A DNA stretch of 64,000 nt, from assembly GCA_035535055.1 (NCBI GenBank), contig DATLQT010000021.1:1-64000 (forward strand), read 5' to 3'. The translations under genes and the position numbers were made by a program. The first letter of the stretch is position 1; every line of letters begins with the position of its first letter. The notes below the pieces were generated by a model. That model worked only from the letters and a program-made list of their open reading frames with translations, did no database searches and was not told where the DNA came from. Positions 33,141 to 42,435 of the stretch are shown in pieces. This DNA is from UBA6019 sp035535055. Its GTDB lineage: Bacteria; Chloroflexota; Dormibacteria; Dormibacterales; Dormibacteraceae.

Positions 33141-34068
33141 CCAGGTGGTCCTGCGGCTTGTGCCAGGTGGCGGTGTCGATCCTCACTCCCTGTGAGGTCG
33201 GCCGCGGCGAGTCTTTGAGCAGCTTGGGCAGCACGTCGCTGGCGATCTGCCCGAGCAGCTCGAACTGCGAATCCGCCGGCTGGTCGAAGAGGAACTGGTT
33301 CACGCCCGCCTCGATGTACGGGCCCATCACGTCGTGGAACGCCTGCTCCGACTGCCAAGGGTCGTCGTCGGACTTGGGCACCCAGTAGTAGAGCGAGCGG
33401 TCGAGGGTCTCCGGGTCGCGGCCCAGCTCCTGGCAGTACTCGTCGAGCAGCTGATTGCGCTCGCGCATCTCCTGGGGGGTGCCGAAAGCGTTCCAGGTGT
33501 CCGCGTACTTGGCAACGATCTTCAACATCTGGGGACCGAAGGCCCCGAGCAGGAAGGGAGGCCGCGGCTTCTGGACCGGCGCCGGCCGGCTGCGAAGTCC
33601 CTCGGAGCGGTAGTACTTGCCCTCGTAGGAGCTGACGTCGTTGCGGAGGGTGGTATCGATCAGCTCCACCGCTTCGCGAAAGCGCCCGACCAGCTCCTTT
33701 GTCTCCGGGTAGGGGAGGCCGAACATCCTGTGCTCGGGCTCGTACCAGCCGGCGCCGAAGCCGAACTCGAGCCGGCCGTTGGAGATGTGGTCGACGGTGA
33801 CCACCTCCTTCGCCAGCACCGTCGGGTAGCGGAAGGTGTTGGAGGTCACCAGGACGCCGATGCGGATCTTCTCGGTGCGCGCGGCGAGGCCGGCGAGAAG
33901 CGTCCAGGCCTCGAAGTAAGGGCCCTCGGGCCGGCTCGGCTGGATGAGGTGATCGCAGAGCCAGGCGCTCTCGAAGCCCATCTGCTCGAACTGCTGCCAG
34001 CGCTGCACGGTCTTCTCCCAGGTCATGTTCTGGTCCGTACAGATGCCAAAGTGGAACCTGCGCGCCAT
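33133..34068 (-). CDS. Luciferase-like monooxygenase, F420-dependent type
   Basis: A 311-residue luciferase-fold enzyme. It starts MARRFHFGICTDQNMTWEK and has FEQMGFESAWLCDHLIQP, IRIGVLVTSNTFRYPTVLAK, VDHISNGRLEFGFGAGWYEPEH (the last typical of F420-type oxidoreductases) and PPFLLGAFGPQMLKIV. ATG 34068 follows a ggagcac site at good distance; codons further upstream are antisense to the E2 gene. It is the second such enzyme in 7 kb and not close to the first in sequence. Confidence 0.87.
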   Translation of the reverse strand: MARRFHFGICTDQNMTWEKTVQRWQQFEQMGFESAWLCDHLIQPSRPEGPYFEAWTLLAGLAARTEKIRIGVLVTSNTFRYPTVLAKEVVTVDHISNGRLEFGFGAGWYEPEHRMFGLPYPETKELVGRFREAVELIDTTLRNDVSSYEGKYYRSEGLRSRPAPVQKPRPPFLLGAFGPQMLKIVAKYADTWNAFGTPQEMRERNQLLDEYCQELGRDPETLDRSLYYWVPKSDDDPWQSEQAFHDVMGPYIEAGVNQFLFDQPADSQFELLGQIASDVLPKLLKDSPRPTSQGVRIDTATWHKPQDHLAN

Positions 34069-34197
34069 TTGGTAGTGCTCCTTCTCCTTGGTTGGCGTCC
34101 GCCGTCGGCCGGCTCTACTGTTTCGACCCATCCTAGTGGGACCGGCCGGGAGGCGCCCGGAGCGTGTCACTAGAATTCGAGGGGTGAAGGCGGGCAG

Positions 34198-35436
34198 ATG
34201 GGGCTGACATCGGTGAGGATGCCCCAGCTCGGCGAGTCGGTCACCGAGGGCACCGTGGACCGCTGGCTCAAAAAGGAGGGGGACTTCGTCCGCCGCGACG
34301 AGCCGCTGGTCGAGGTCGTCACCGACAAAGTCAACGCCGAGATCCCCTCGCCCTTCGAGGGCCGGCTGGTCCGAATCGATGCGGCCGACGGCGCGACCGT
34401 GCCGATCGGGGCCGCCTTGGCCCAGTTCGAGGTCGAAGGCGCCACCGAGGCGCCACCTCCGGTCGCCGGCGCTGCTGCACCGGGGACCGCCGTCCCAGGG
34501 CCGCCTCCGGTGCCACCCGCCGGCACCCGCGAGGCCACCGGTCTGCTGAGCCCGGCAGTGCGCCGGCTGGCCGCGGAGAGCGGCGTCGACCCCTCGCAGG
34601 TGGTCGGGACCGGCGACGGCGGACGCGTCACCCGCGACGACATCCTCGCCGAGATCGGCCGGGCCGAGACCGCGCCGCCAGCCGCCTCCACGGAGCCCAC
34701 GCCGCCATCGGCGGCTGCCGCCGCGCCTGACGCGCCGGCCCGCGACGAGTTGCTTCGCGTGAGCGCCGTGCGCCGGCAGATCGCCGAGCACATGGTGCGC
34801 AGCAAGCACACCTCGCCCCATGCCTGGGGGATGAGGGAGGTCGACATGTCGGCCCTGGTCGCCTACCGCGAGCAGCATAAGGTCGAGTTCAGCGAACGGC
34901 ACGGCATCGCGCTCACCTACCTTCCCTTCGCCGTCCAGGTGCTCTGCGACGCGCTCAAGGCGAACCCGCTGCTGAACTCCAGCTGGACCGACGAGGGGAT
35001 CCTGCTCAAGCGCTATTACAACATCGGTATCGCGGTCGCGCTGCCCGACGCCTTGATCGTCCCCGTGATCCGCGACGCCGACCGGCTCGGGCTGCTCGAC
35101 CTGGCGCGGACCATCGGCGACCTCTCGAGCCGGGCGCGGAGCAAGACCCTGAAGCCTGAAGACGTGCGGGACGGCACCTTCACGCTCAACAACACGGGCG
35201 CCATCGGTTCGATCCAGGGGATGGCCATCATCAACCAGCCGCAGGCGGCGATCGTCAGCCTCGAGAAGATCCTCAAGCGCCCGGTGGTCGTGGACGACGA
35301 GATCGTGATCCGGCCCGTGATGTACCTGACCATGTCCTTCGACCACCGGATCTTGGACGGACTCCAGGCCGGTCGATTCATGGACGCCATGCAGAACGGC
35401 CTCGAGCGCTGGACGCCGGCGTCGATTCGCGTCTAG
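34198..35436 (+). CDS. 2-Oxo acid dehydrogenase E2 (dihydrolipoyl acyltransferase)
   Basis: A 412-residue E2 acyltransferase. Its lipoyl domain (1-80) has Lys44 in VTDKVNAE. An Ala/Pro linker, the E1/E3-binding domain (about 115-150, LLSPAVRRLAAESGVD, GTGDGGRVTRDDIL), a second linker and the catalytic core follow. The catalytic motif is MSFDHRILDG. It would move acyl groups from E1 to CoA, but no E1 or E3 gene is in the window, so partners must be elsewhere. A TAGAAT box at 34171-34176 is a likely -10. The next gene follows 13 bases later. Confidence 0.9.
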   Translation: MGLTSVRMPQLGESVTEGTVDRWLKKEGDFVRRDEPLVEVVTDKVNAEIPSPFEGRLVRIDAADGATVPIGAALAQFEVEGATEAPPPVAGAAAPGTAVPGPPPVPPAGTREATGLLSPAVRRLAAESGVDPSQVVGTGDGGRVTRDDILAEIGRAETAPPAASTEPTPPSAAAAAPDAPARDELLRVSAVRRQIAEHMVRSKHTSPHAWGMREVDMSALVAYREQHKVEFSERHGIALTYLPFAVQVLCDALKANPLLNSSWTDEGILLKRYYNIGIAVALPDALIVPVIRDADRLGLLDLARTIGDLSSRARSKTLKPEDVRDGTFTLNNTGAIGSIQGMAIINQPQAAIVSLEKILKRPVVVDDEIVIRPVMYLTMSFDHRILDGLQAGRFMDAMQNGLERWTPASIRV

Positions 35437-35449
35437 CGGGCCGATCGAC

Positions 35450-36493
35450 GTGCGACGACTCGTCATGACCGACCTTCGCCGGCTGGAGCTGCGAGAGGGC
35501 CCCGCGCCGCAGCCGCCGGCGGGTTGGCTGCGGCTCCGGATGGTGGCCTCGGCCCTGGGACTGACCCAGTTGCAGCTGCTGAGCGGCTGGATCTCGACCG
35601 GGGGACTGCCGAGAGTGCTCGGCCACGAGATGGTCGGCCGGGTTGTCGAGCACGGCGCCGGCGTGACCGACCCGCCGCTCGGTTCGCTGGTGGTGGCCGA
35701 CTGCCTTTTCGGCTGCGGCCGCTGCGCCCGCTGCCTGGAGGGCAGCGAGGTGATCTGCCCGAGCTTGCGGATGATCGGCTACACCATCGACGGCGGCTAC
35801 GCGGACGAGGTGGTGGTGCCCGCGGCGAACGTGTTCGTCCTGCCGCCGGCCACGCCGCCAGCGGAGGCGGTGCTGCTCGCCAGCGCGGTGCCGAGCGCGG
35901 TCCGGGTGGTGGCGCGGGCGGGGGTCCGCCCGGGCGACCGGGTGATCGTGGTCGGCGCGGGCAGCATCGGGACCCTGGCCGCGCAGGTCGCCCGCGCCCA
36001 CGGCGCCTCGGTGGTCCTGGCTGATCTAGACCCCCAGCGCCTGGCGGACCTCGAGGGCGAGATCGGGACGGTGGCGTTGGGGAAGGACGAGCCCCCGTCC
36101 GAGGCACGCGCCCGGCTCCTGGCGGCCGCCGCTGCGGAGGACGGCGCCGACGTCGCCATCGAGGCGGCCGGCGCGGACGAAGCGCTCGAGCTCGCCTTCG
36201 CGGTGACCCGCCCGGGCGGCACCCTGCTCGCAGCCGGGCTCCCGCCGGGGCCCCTCGCGTTCTCGGCCCGGACCGCGCGTGAGGCGGTCGTCCAGGAGAT
36301 CACCATCAGGGGCAGCTTCGCCTTCTCGCGGACCGACTTCCCGCGCACCATCGAGCTCTACCTGCAGGGACGTCTCGACCTTGCGCGGGTGACCGCCAGG
36401 CCGGTCGCGCTCGCCGAGGTGCCCGACACCGTGGAGAGGATGTTGCGGGAGGGCACCGCCGGCCGCCGCCATCCCGTCCTGGTCGGAGTCTGA
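35450..36493 (+). CDS. Zinc-type alcohol dehydrogenase family protein with altered catalytic site
   Basis: A 347-residue medium-chain dehydrogenase. The structural-zinc lobe is intact (Cys89, 92, 95, 103 in CGRCARCLEGSEVIC), GHE is at 58-60, and the NAD motif is VIVVGAGSIGTLAAQVARAHG with a following acid in LADLD. The first catalytic-zinc Cys, normally in a CGxCGTD loop near residue 38, is missing: the loop reads ASALGLTQLQLLSG. Zinc chemistry may therefore be lost or different. GTG start 13 bases after the E2 stop; probably one operon. Confidence 0.8.
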   Translation: MRRLVMTDLRRLELREGPAPQPPAGWLRLRMVASALGLTQLQLLSGWISTGGLPRVLGHEMVGRVVEHGAGVTDPPLGSLVVADCLFGCGRCARCLEGSEVICPSLRMIGYTIDGGYADEVVVPAANVFVLPPATPPAEAVLLASAVPSAVRVVARAGVRPGDRVIVVGAGSIGTLAAQVARAHGASVVLADLDPQRLADLEGEIGTVALGKDEPPSEARARLLAAAAAEDGADVAIEAAGADEALELAFAVTRPGGTLLAAGLPPGPLAFSARTAREAVVQEITIRGSFAFSRTDFPRTIELYLQGRLDLARVTARPVALAEVPDTVERMLREGTAGRRHPVLVGV

Positions 36494-36524
36494 TAGAGGC
36501 CGGCGGCCTCCCCAGTCGCTGTCC

Positions 36525-37745
36525 TCAGTGGACGATGTTGGCCGGGCCCAGCACGGCGGTGGACTCGGGCGAGATCAGATAGCCCTCGCCGGCGATGGGA
36601 TCGTTCTCCGCGAACCGGCTCAGCCGGAAGTCGTGGATCGGCACCGTCCGCGCCTCACCGTGGACCACCAGCTCGGCCACCGCCTCACCGATGGCGGGGC
36701 CCTTTTTGAACCCCGAGCCGCTCATGCCCACGGCGAGGTGGAGGCCCGCCGGCCCAGCCCGGTCGATGATCGCGCAGAGGTCGGGGGTGGCGTCGACCGG
36801 GCCGGACCGGCGGCTGACCACCGGCGCGTTGACAAAACTCGGGAAGCGGCGGGCGACCTGGGCCCGGGCCAGCTCCTCGAATTCGCCGCTCGGCGGGGCT
36901 GCCGTCTCATAATCGTCGGCGTTGGGGATCGAGACGCGCGCTCCCGCCAGGCCGACCATGCTGAGCTCCTCCCCGTCGGGCCGGGTGTAGGAGCCATGGG
37001 CGCGGTCGAGCACCACCAGGTGCCCGCCCGGCCCCATCCGCATCGCGTCCGGCCGGCGGACGAAGGCGAGCCGCACCGCCACCGTCTCGATCGGGATGGC
37101 GACGCCGGCGGCCGCCGCCAGCGGGACCGACCAGGCGCCGGTGGCGAGGACGACGACCGGTGCCGCGATGAAGCCGGCGGACGTCTCGACCCCGATCACC
37201 CTGTCCCCCTGGGTCGCGACGGCGGTGACGGTGACGCCCTCGCGGACATCCACGCCCAGCCGTCGGGCGGCCGCCGCCATGAGCCGGGTGGTGCCGCCCG
37301 GGTCGGCGTAACCGCTGCGTGGCTCGTAGGCGGCCAATTGGTCCTCGTCCACGTGCATCCCGGGCTCCAGCTCGACCAGCTCTTCGGGGCCGACCAGCCA
37401 GGTCTCGACGCCCACTTCCTTCAGCATGGCCACGTTGCGGCGCAGCTTCTCGTGGTCCCCGCGGTCCACCGGGTTGGCGAGCCCGGTCCGGTGGAAGCCG
37501 GGGTCGCCGCCCACCAGCTCCCCCCAGTTCTCGAACCAGTGCAGGCCGCGCAACGCCAGCCGCGCCTCCGGTGCATTGCTGTAGTGCGTTCGGACGAGCC
37601 CGGCGGAGAGCCGCGAGGCCTGGGCGGCGACGCCCTCGCGGTCGAGCACGACCACGTCCCTCATTCCGAGTCGGGCGAGGTTGAAGGCGGTGCTGGTGCC
37701 GATGATGCCGGCGCCGACAACGACTGCTCCGGCCGTCTCGGTCAC
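36525..37745 (-). CDS. DAO-type FAD-dependent oxidoreductase
   Basis: A 406-residue FAD enzyme of the sarcosine/glycine oxidase fold. Blocks are VVVGAGIIGTSTAFNLARLG, VVLDRE, the flavin-side LSAGLVRTHYSN, VVVLATGAWSV and GMSGSGFKKGPAIGEAVAEL at the end, the usual closing loop over FAD. GTG 37745 overlaps the aminotransferase stop (GTGA). Last gene of the long minus-strand operon; product may be a 2-oxo acid or glyoxylate plus an amine, which the aminotransferase could use. Confidence 0.86.
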   Translation of the reverse strand: MTETAGAVVVGAGIIGTSTAFNLARLGMRDVVVLDREGVAAQASRLSAGLVRTHYSNAPEARLALRGLHWFENWGELVGGDPGFHRTGLANPVDRGDHEKLRRNVAMLKEVGVETWLVGPEELVELEPGMHVDEDQLAAYEPRSGYADPGGTTRLMAAAARRLGVDVREGVTVTAVATQGDRVIGVETSAGFIAAPVVVLATGAWSVPLAAAAGVAIPIETVAVRLAFVRRPDAMRMGPGGHLVVLDRAHGSYTRPDGEELSMVGLAGARVSIPNADDYETAAPPSGEFEELARAQVARRFPSFVNAPVVSRRSGPVDATPDLCAIIDRAGPAGLHLAVGMSGSGFKKGPAIGEAVAELVVHGEARTVPIHDFRLSRFAENDPIAGEGYLISPESTAVLGPANIVH

Positions 37746-38866
37746 CGGCGGCCCTCGACGTAGCGTGCGGTCAGCGCCAGGTAGCGATCGATGACGGCGG
37801 GGTCGGCCGCCCGGCCCATATGCCCGATCCGGAAGGCCTTGCCGGCGAACTGGCCGAAGCCGCCGCCGATTCGGAGGCCGTGCTCGTCGAGAAGCCACTT
37901 CATGTAGCCGGGGACGTCCATCCCCGGCAGGCCCATCACGGCGGTCGTCACCGGCGACGCCACCTCGTCCGGGACCATCATCTCGAAGCCAATCTCGCGG
38001 AGTCCGCCGCGGACTGTGTCGCGGGCCGCGCGCTGCCGCCGGAGGTGCTCGTCGAGGCCGACCGCGAGCACCCGCTGGACGGCGAGGTCGAGGGCCCGGA
38101 TCACGTTGGTCGGCATGGTGGTCGGATGCGGGTGCCAATCCCGCCAGAGGTCGGTGAACTTCCGCCAAGTCGCGAGGTTCAGGTACCAGCCAGCGGCCTT
38201 GGGGCGCCCGTCCTCGAGGGCCGCGATCGCCCGCGGCCCGGCCGTGATCGGCGCCACGCCGATCGGGCCCCCGAGGCACTTGTTGGCGACGGTGACACAG
38301 ATGTCGATGCCCCACCCGTCGACGTCGAGCTCGACGCCGCCGGCCGAGGAGACGGCGTCCACGATGGTGAGGAGGTTCCGCTCGCGCGCCATCGCGGCGA
38401 TCTCGCGGACCGGGTTGAGGACGCCAATCGAGGTCTCGTGGTGGACGACGCTCACCGCCCGCAGTTCGGGATGCGCATCGAGTGCCGCACGCACGGCATC
38501 GGCCGAGACGGCCTCGCGGGGGCCCGTCTCGACGCCGATCACCTCCAGCCCGGTCGTGCGGGCGACGTCCGTCATGCGTTCCCCGAAGAGGCCGTTGCTC
38601 GGGATCAGGACCTTGTCGCCGCGGCTCAGGACACTGGTCAGGGCGGTCTCGACGGCGGCCATTCCGGGCCCGAAGAGGAGATGGACCTCGCTCTCGGTCC
38701 GGAAGATCTGCCTCAGGTTGGCAGTGGTTCGTAGGTAGAGCTCGGTCCAGGCGTCGCCGTAGTGCGGCCAGACCGGCTCGCCGAGAACCTCGAGGATCTC
38801 GTCATCGATCGAGACGGGACCCGGGATCAGCAGCAGCTCGGGCTCGTGCTCCTGTCCGGTCGCCAT
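37742..38866 (-). CDS. Class V aminotransferase, alanine/serine-glyoxylate type
   Basis: A 374-residue PLP enzyme. The start LLLIPGPVSIDDEILEVLG is typical of serine/alanine-glyoxylate aminotransferases. FGPGMAAVETAL binds the cofactor phosphate, VDAVSSAGGVELDVDGWGID positions the ring, and Lys196 in VTVANKCLGGPIGVAP is the Schiff-base residue. RIGHMG near the end binds the substrate carboxylate. ATG 38866 overlaps the upstream gene stop. Four flavin oxidases in the same operon could supply glyoxylate or another oxo acid for it. Confidence 0.88.
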   Translation of the reverse strand: MATGQEHEPELLLIPGPVSIDDEILEVLGEPVWPHYGDAWTELYLRTTANLRQIFRTESEVHLLFGPGMAAVETALTSVLSRGDKVLIPSNGLFGERMTDVARTTGLEVIGVETGPREAVSADAVRAALDAHPELRAVSVVHHETSIGVLNPVREIAAMARERNLLTIVDAVSSAGGVELDVDGWGIDICVTVANKCLGGPIGVAPITAGPRAIAALEDGRPKAAGWYLNLATWRKFTDLWRDWHPHPTTMPTNVIRALDLAVQRVLAVGLDEHLRRQRAARDTVRGGLREIGFEMMVPDEVASPVTTAVMGLPGMDVPGYMKWLLDEHGLRIGGGFGQFAGKAFRIGHMGRAADPAVIDRYLALTARYVEGRR

Positions 38867-40056
38867 CAGGCCGGCACCTCCGCGGTGCCGCGAGAGATGC
38901 CCTCGCCGCCCCAGACGCCCTCCGGCTCGACGCCACCGGCGTCCAGCCTTTCGAGGCGGTAGATGTCCAGGTCGAGGCCCGGGGTGGCCCCCCTGATCTC
39001 CGCGGCGATGTGAGGCGCCAGGCCAGGGGCGAGGCACATCCCGTGGCCGCTGAAGCCGGCGACCGTGTAGACGTTGCCGAGGTGGGTCCAGCCCACGATC
39101 GGGTTGTCGTCGGGAGTGGTCTCGATCAGGCCCGCCCAGCCGTGGGTCACGCCCGCGGATTCCAGCTTGGGCACCCGGTGGATCAGCCGCTCGACCAGCA
39201 TCGGCAGGTCGTCCCAGTCGCACGCGATCGAGGGCGGGGCGTCGGGGATCTCGGGGGCCTCGGCATAGCCGGAGACGATCCCGCTGCCTTCGGAGTGAAA
39301 GTAGAGCCCGGTCACGAGGTCGATGGTCAGGGGGATGAGGCGGCCAGGCGCGGGCGTCTGGTCGAGGACGAAGATCTGGTTCCGGCGCGCCTTGATCGGG
39401 AGCGTGGCGCCGTAGAGCGCTGCCAGTGCGGGCGACCACGCTCCAGCCGCGTTGACCAGCACGTCACAGGCGATCGAGACGCCACCGGCGCGGACCCCGG
39501 TGACCCGTCCACCCGAGGTCTCGATGGACTCGACCGGGTGCTCCTGCAGGATCTTCACGCCCGCCCGCCGGGCGCCGGCCGCGTAGCCGGCGACCATCGA
39601 GTTGGGGTCCATGTAGCCGTCCGTCGGGCCATAGGCGGCGCCCTCGAGGTCGTCGGTGTTGATCCCCGGTACCAGCTCGCGGAGCTCCTCGAGGCCAATC
39701 AGTCGGGTGTCGACGCCGTGCCGGTTCTGGGTCGCGACCGCGCGCTCAAGGGTCGCCAGGTGGCGACCGCCGTTGTGGAGGAAGAGGTAGCCGGCCTGGC
39801 GGAAGGAGGGGTCGATCCCGTAATCGTCCTGGAAGGTCTTCATCTGCCGGATGGTGTCCTTGCCCGCCTCGATCGAGGTCGCCTGGGTGAACTGCTGGCG
39901 TAGGCCGCCGGCGTTGAGGCCGCTGGAGCCCGAGCAGACGGCGCCGCGCTCGGCGACCACGACGTTCGCGCCAGAGCGCGCCAGGGCGAGCGCGACCGTC
40001 GTCCCCGCGATCCCCGCCCCCACCACCAGCACCTCGGTCGTCAGCTTCTCGCTCAA
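38866..40056 (-). CDS. DAO-type FAD oxidoreductase, sarcosine oxidase beta-like
   Basis: A 396-residue enzyme. FAD motif VLVVGAGIAGTTVALALARSG is at about 9-29, then VAERGAVCSGSSGLNAGGLRQQFTQ, matching the sarcosine-oxidase-beta/proline-dehydrogenase-like group. VLVNAAGAWSPALAAL and GFSGHGMCLAPGLAPHIAAEI are the later FAD contacts. ATG 40056 overlaps the stop of the amine oxidase by four bases. It resembles the enzyme at 28403 in the GGLRQQF loop, so the two are paralogues from different units. Confidence 0.87.
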   Translation of the reverse strand: MSEKLTTEVLVVGAGIAGTTVALALARSGANVVVAERGAVCSGSSGLNAGGLRQQFTQATSIEAGKDTIRQMKTFQDDYGIDPSFRQAGYLFLHNGGRHLATLERAVATQNRHGVDTRLIGLEELRELVPGINTDDLEGAAYGPTDGYMDPNSMVAGYAAGARRAGVKILQEHPVESIETSGGRVTGVRAGGVSIACDVLVNAAGAWSPALAALYGATLPIKARRNQIFVLDQTPAPGRLIPLTIDLVTGLYFHSEGSGIVSGYAEAPEIPDAPPSIACDWDDLPMLVERLIHRVPKLESAGVTHGWAGLIETTPDDNPIVGWTHLGNVYTVAGFSGHGMCLAPGLAPHIAAEIRGATPGLDLDIYRLERLDAGGVEPEGVWGGEGISRGTAEVPA

Positions 40057-41279
40057 TCCAGGATCTCCTTTGAGGCGCGGTAGGCGGACTTGATCGCGCC
40101 CTCCATGCCGCCGGGGCCGACGCGGTCATCGGTGTACTCGCCGGCGAAGAAGACGCGACCGTCGATCGGCCGCCGGATCTCCGGCAGCACCGTCTCCCGC
40201 TGGTCACCCAGCGGGGCGCGGACCACCGCTCGCGTCAGCGGGTCCTTGGTCCAGTTCTTGACGTAGCCGAAGGCGCGCGTGAGCGGCCTGCCGACCACGG
40301 CGCTGATGGTGCGGTCGAAGGCGTCGAGCACCTCCTGCTCGTTCATCAGGGCTGGTTCGACATCGCCGGCCGCGAGCCCGCTGATGATGATGTGATCGCC
40401 GGCCTGCTGCATCGTCTGCTCCATGACGTAGCCGGGCATCTGGTCGGTGAAGCAGCCGAGGCCGACCGCCTTGCGGACCTCCTCTTTCTCTGCGTACTGC
40501 GCCACCAGCCGGGTGCCGTTGCCGTAGCGGAGCTGGAGCAACGCCCGAACCTTGGCCGCCGGCAGCACCGGGTCGAACCCGAGCTCTGAGACCAGCGGGC
40601 CCGGCACCGTCACCAGCACGCGGTCACCGGTGAAGGTTTCGCGGTCGGTCTCGACGGTCACGCCACCGGGGCCGTGGCCGACCAGCCGGACCATCTGCTC
40701 CAGGCGGATGTCGAGGCCCTTGGCCAGCGCCCGCGGCAGCAGGTCGTTGCCGCCGCGGATCTTCCGGTAGCCCTTGCCCCAGGAGAGCTCGACGTTGAGC
40801 TCCTGGGAGTCCGCCAGCCGCAGTGGCGAAGCCGGCGTGCCTTGTGCGATCGCCTCCAGCAGCAGTTCGGCGCCGTCGGACAGCCGCGCCCTGCGCAGCC
40901 ACTGGGCGACCGTCTCGTAATGGCCGGGCGGAACCCTCCTGACCGCTGCGCGGAGCTCTTGGGCGAGCTCGCCGCTCGCCTCGTCGGTGAGGCGCCGGCC
41001 CTGGAAGATCACCGCCGGCGAATCCGTGCCCAGGCTGAACTCGGTCGTCAGCTCCAGCTCGTGGTCGGCGCAGAGCCGGGCGATGTTGTCCTGGCCGTGG
41101 TAGATCATCTCCGCCCCGGCGTCGGCGTACTGCCCATCGCGGAGGCCCTCGCGGATGGTGAACACGCGGCCGCCGACGCGGTCGCGCGCCTCGACCAGCA
41201 CGACCTCGTGGCCGGCCCTCTGGACCTCCTGCGCGGTGACCAGCCCGGAGAGCCCGGCGCCGATGATGAGCAGCTTCAA
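40053..41279 (-). CDS. Flavin-containing amine oxidase
   Basis: A 408-residue monoamine/polyamine-oxidase-fold flavoenzyme. The start is MKLLIIGAGLSGLVTAQEVQRAG with VLVEARDRVGGRVFT, the classic amine oxidase signature. The FAD-binding end is GRVFFAGEYTDDRVGPGGMEGAIKSAYRASKEIL. It oxidises amines to aldehydes, H2O2 and ammonia or a smaller amine; substrate unknown. Overlaps neighbours by four bases on both sides, so translation is coupled in the operon. Confidence 0.88.
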   Translation of the reverse strand: MKLLIIGAGLSGLVTAQEVQRAGHEVVLVEARDRVGGRVFTIREGLRDGQYADAGAEMIYHGQDNIARLCADHELELTTEFSLGTDSPAVIFQGRRLTDEASGELAQELRAAVRRVPPGHYETVAQWLRRARLSDGAELLLEAIAQGTPASPLRLADSQELNVELSWGKGYRKIRGGNDLLPRALAKGLDIRLEQMVRLVGHGPGGVTVETDRETFTGDRVLVTVPGPLVSELGFDPVLPAAKVRALLQLRYGNGTRLVAQYAEKEEVRKAVGLGCFTDQMPGYVMEQTMQQAGDHIIISGLAAGDVEPALMNEQEVLDAFDRTISAVVGRPLTRAFGYVKNWTKDPLTRAVVRAPLGDQRETVLPEIRRPIDGRVFFAGEYTDDRVGPGGMEGAIKSAYRASKEILD

Positions 41280-42430
41280 GTTCGTGCCTCCGCAAAGCGT
41301 CCCGCCGAAAGATGGCCGACGGCGAGCCCCGTGCCCCCCTCGGTGGCGAAGCCGGCCGCGGCCTCGCCGATGGCGGACGCGAACTTGAAGCCGTGGCCGG
41401 AAAAGCCCATGAGGACGACGATAGCCGGAGCGGCGGGCAGGGGTCCGACCAGGAAGTGGTGGTCGGGCGAGAACTCCTGGAGGCAGACCGCCACCCGGAC
41501 CGGCTCGGGGTCCAGGTCGGGCATGGTACGGCGAACGAAGGCGGCGACGGCAGACCAGTCGGCAGGCACCGGCGTTCGGTCCATGGTGTCGGGGTCGACC
41601 TCGCCGCGGTCCTCGGCCACGCCGACCTTGACCGTCTCGCCGTCGATCGCCGGGAACCCGTAGGCGAACTCGTCACCGGCCGGCTTGGCGCCGGCGAGGT
41701 GGCGGATGAAGACGGGAGCGACGGCGGGGTCGTGGAGCTCTGGCCGCCCGACCCGGAACCATGCCTGCGCCTGGCGGACCACCCGCAGCAGGACCTGGAG
41801 GCCGGGAACGCCGAGGCCGGAGTTCCAGGCACCGGCGGCGACTACCGCCCGCCGCGCCCGCCAGCTCCTGCCCGCGGCGCGGACGGTGACACCCTCGCCG
41901 GTCAGCTCCACCGCCTCCACCGGCGTCTCCAGTTCGATTCGCGCGCCCAGCGCCGCCGCGCGCTCGAGGCCGGCCGCGATGCACTCCTCGGGCAGCAGGT
42001 AGCCGGCCTCCTTCTCGACCAGCGCTACCTCGCCTTCCGCGAGCCGGTGCTGGGGGAAGCGGCGCCCGGCCGCCGCAGAATCCAGTAGCTCATGGGGAAG
42101 GTCGTGGCGGCGGGCGCTGAGCAGCGCGCCGGACACCTCGGGCGAGTCCGGGGCGCCCATGTAGAGCCCGCCCGTCACGGTCAGCAGCCGCCGCCCCGAC
42201 TCCCTCTCGAGCTCGCGCCAGAGCGCGAACGACGACCGGGCCAGGGGGACGTACTCGGGAGCCTCGTAGTAGGCGGTGCGGATGATCCGCGACTCGCCGG
42301 TGTGGGAGCCGAAGCGGTGCGGCGGGCGGAAGCGGTCGACGCCGATCGCGCTGACCCCCCGGCCGGCCAAGCGCCAGAGCGCCATCGCCCCGGTCGAGCC
42401 GAGGCCGACCACGATCACCTCCGCGTCCAT
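41276..42430 (-). CDS. Monomeric sarcosine oxidase-like enzyme (MSOX/SolA type)
   Basis: A 384-residue enzyme, the length of monomeric sarcosine oxidase. It has VIVVGLGSTGAMALWRLAGRG, then FGSHTGESRIIRTAYYE (active-site His/Arg region of MSOX). Cys316 in VAVCLQEFSPDHHFLVG lies where MSOX has Cys315, which bonds FAD covalently; GFSGHGFKFASAIGEAAA closes. It oxidises N-methyl amino acids to the demethylated form plus formaldehyde. ATG 42430 lies 5 bases after the upstream stop. Best clue to the operon substrate class. Confidence 0.88.
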   Translation of the reverse strand: MDAEVIVVGLGSTGAMALWRLAGRGVSAIGVDRFRPPHRFGSHTGESRIIRTAYYEAPEYVPLARSSFALWRELERESGRRLLTVTGGLYMGAPDSPEVSGALLSARRHDLPHELLDSAAAGRRFPQHRLAEGEVALVEKEAGYLLPEECIAAGLERAAALGARIELETPVEAVELTGEGVTVRAAGRSWRARRAVVAAGAWNSGLGVPGLQVLLRVVRQAQAWFRVGRPELHDPAVAPVFIRHLAGAKPAGDEFAYGFPAIDGETVKVGVAEDRGEVDPDTMDRTPVPADWSAVAAFVRRTMPDLDPEPVRVAVCLQEFSPDHHFLVGPLPAAPAIVVLMGFSGHGFKFASAIGEAAAGFATEGGTGLAVGHLSAGRFAEART

Positions 42431-42435
42431 CTTGC

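Noticed and set aside
33133..35466. 777-codon minus-strand frame
   Set aside because: Only the part from ATG 34068 onward is the luciferase-like enzyme; the upstream part is antisense to the E2 gene.
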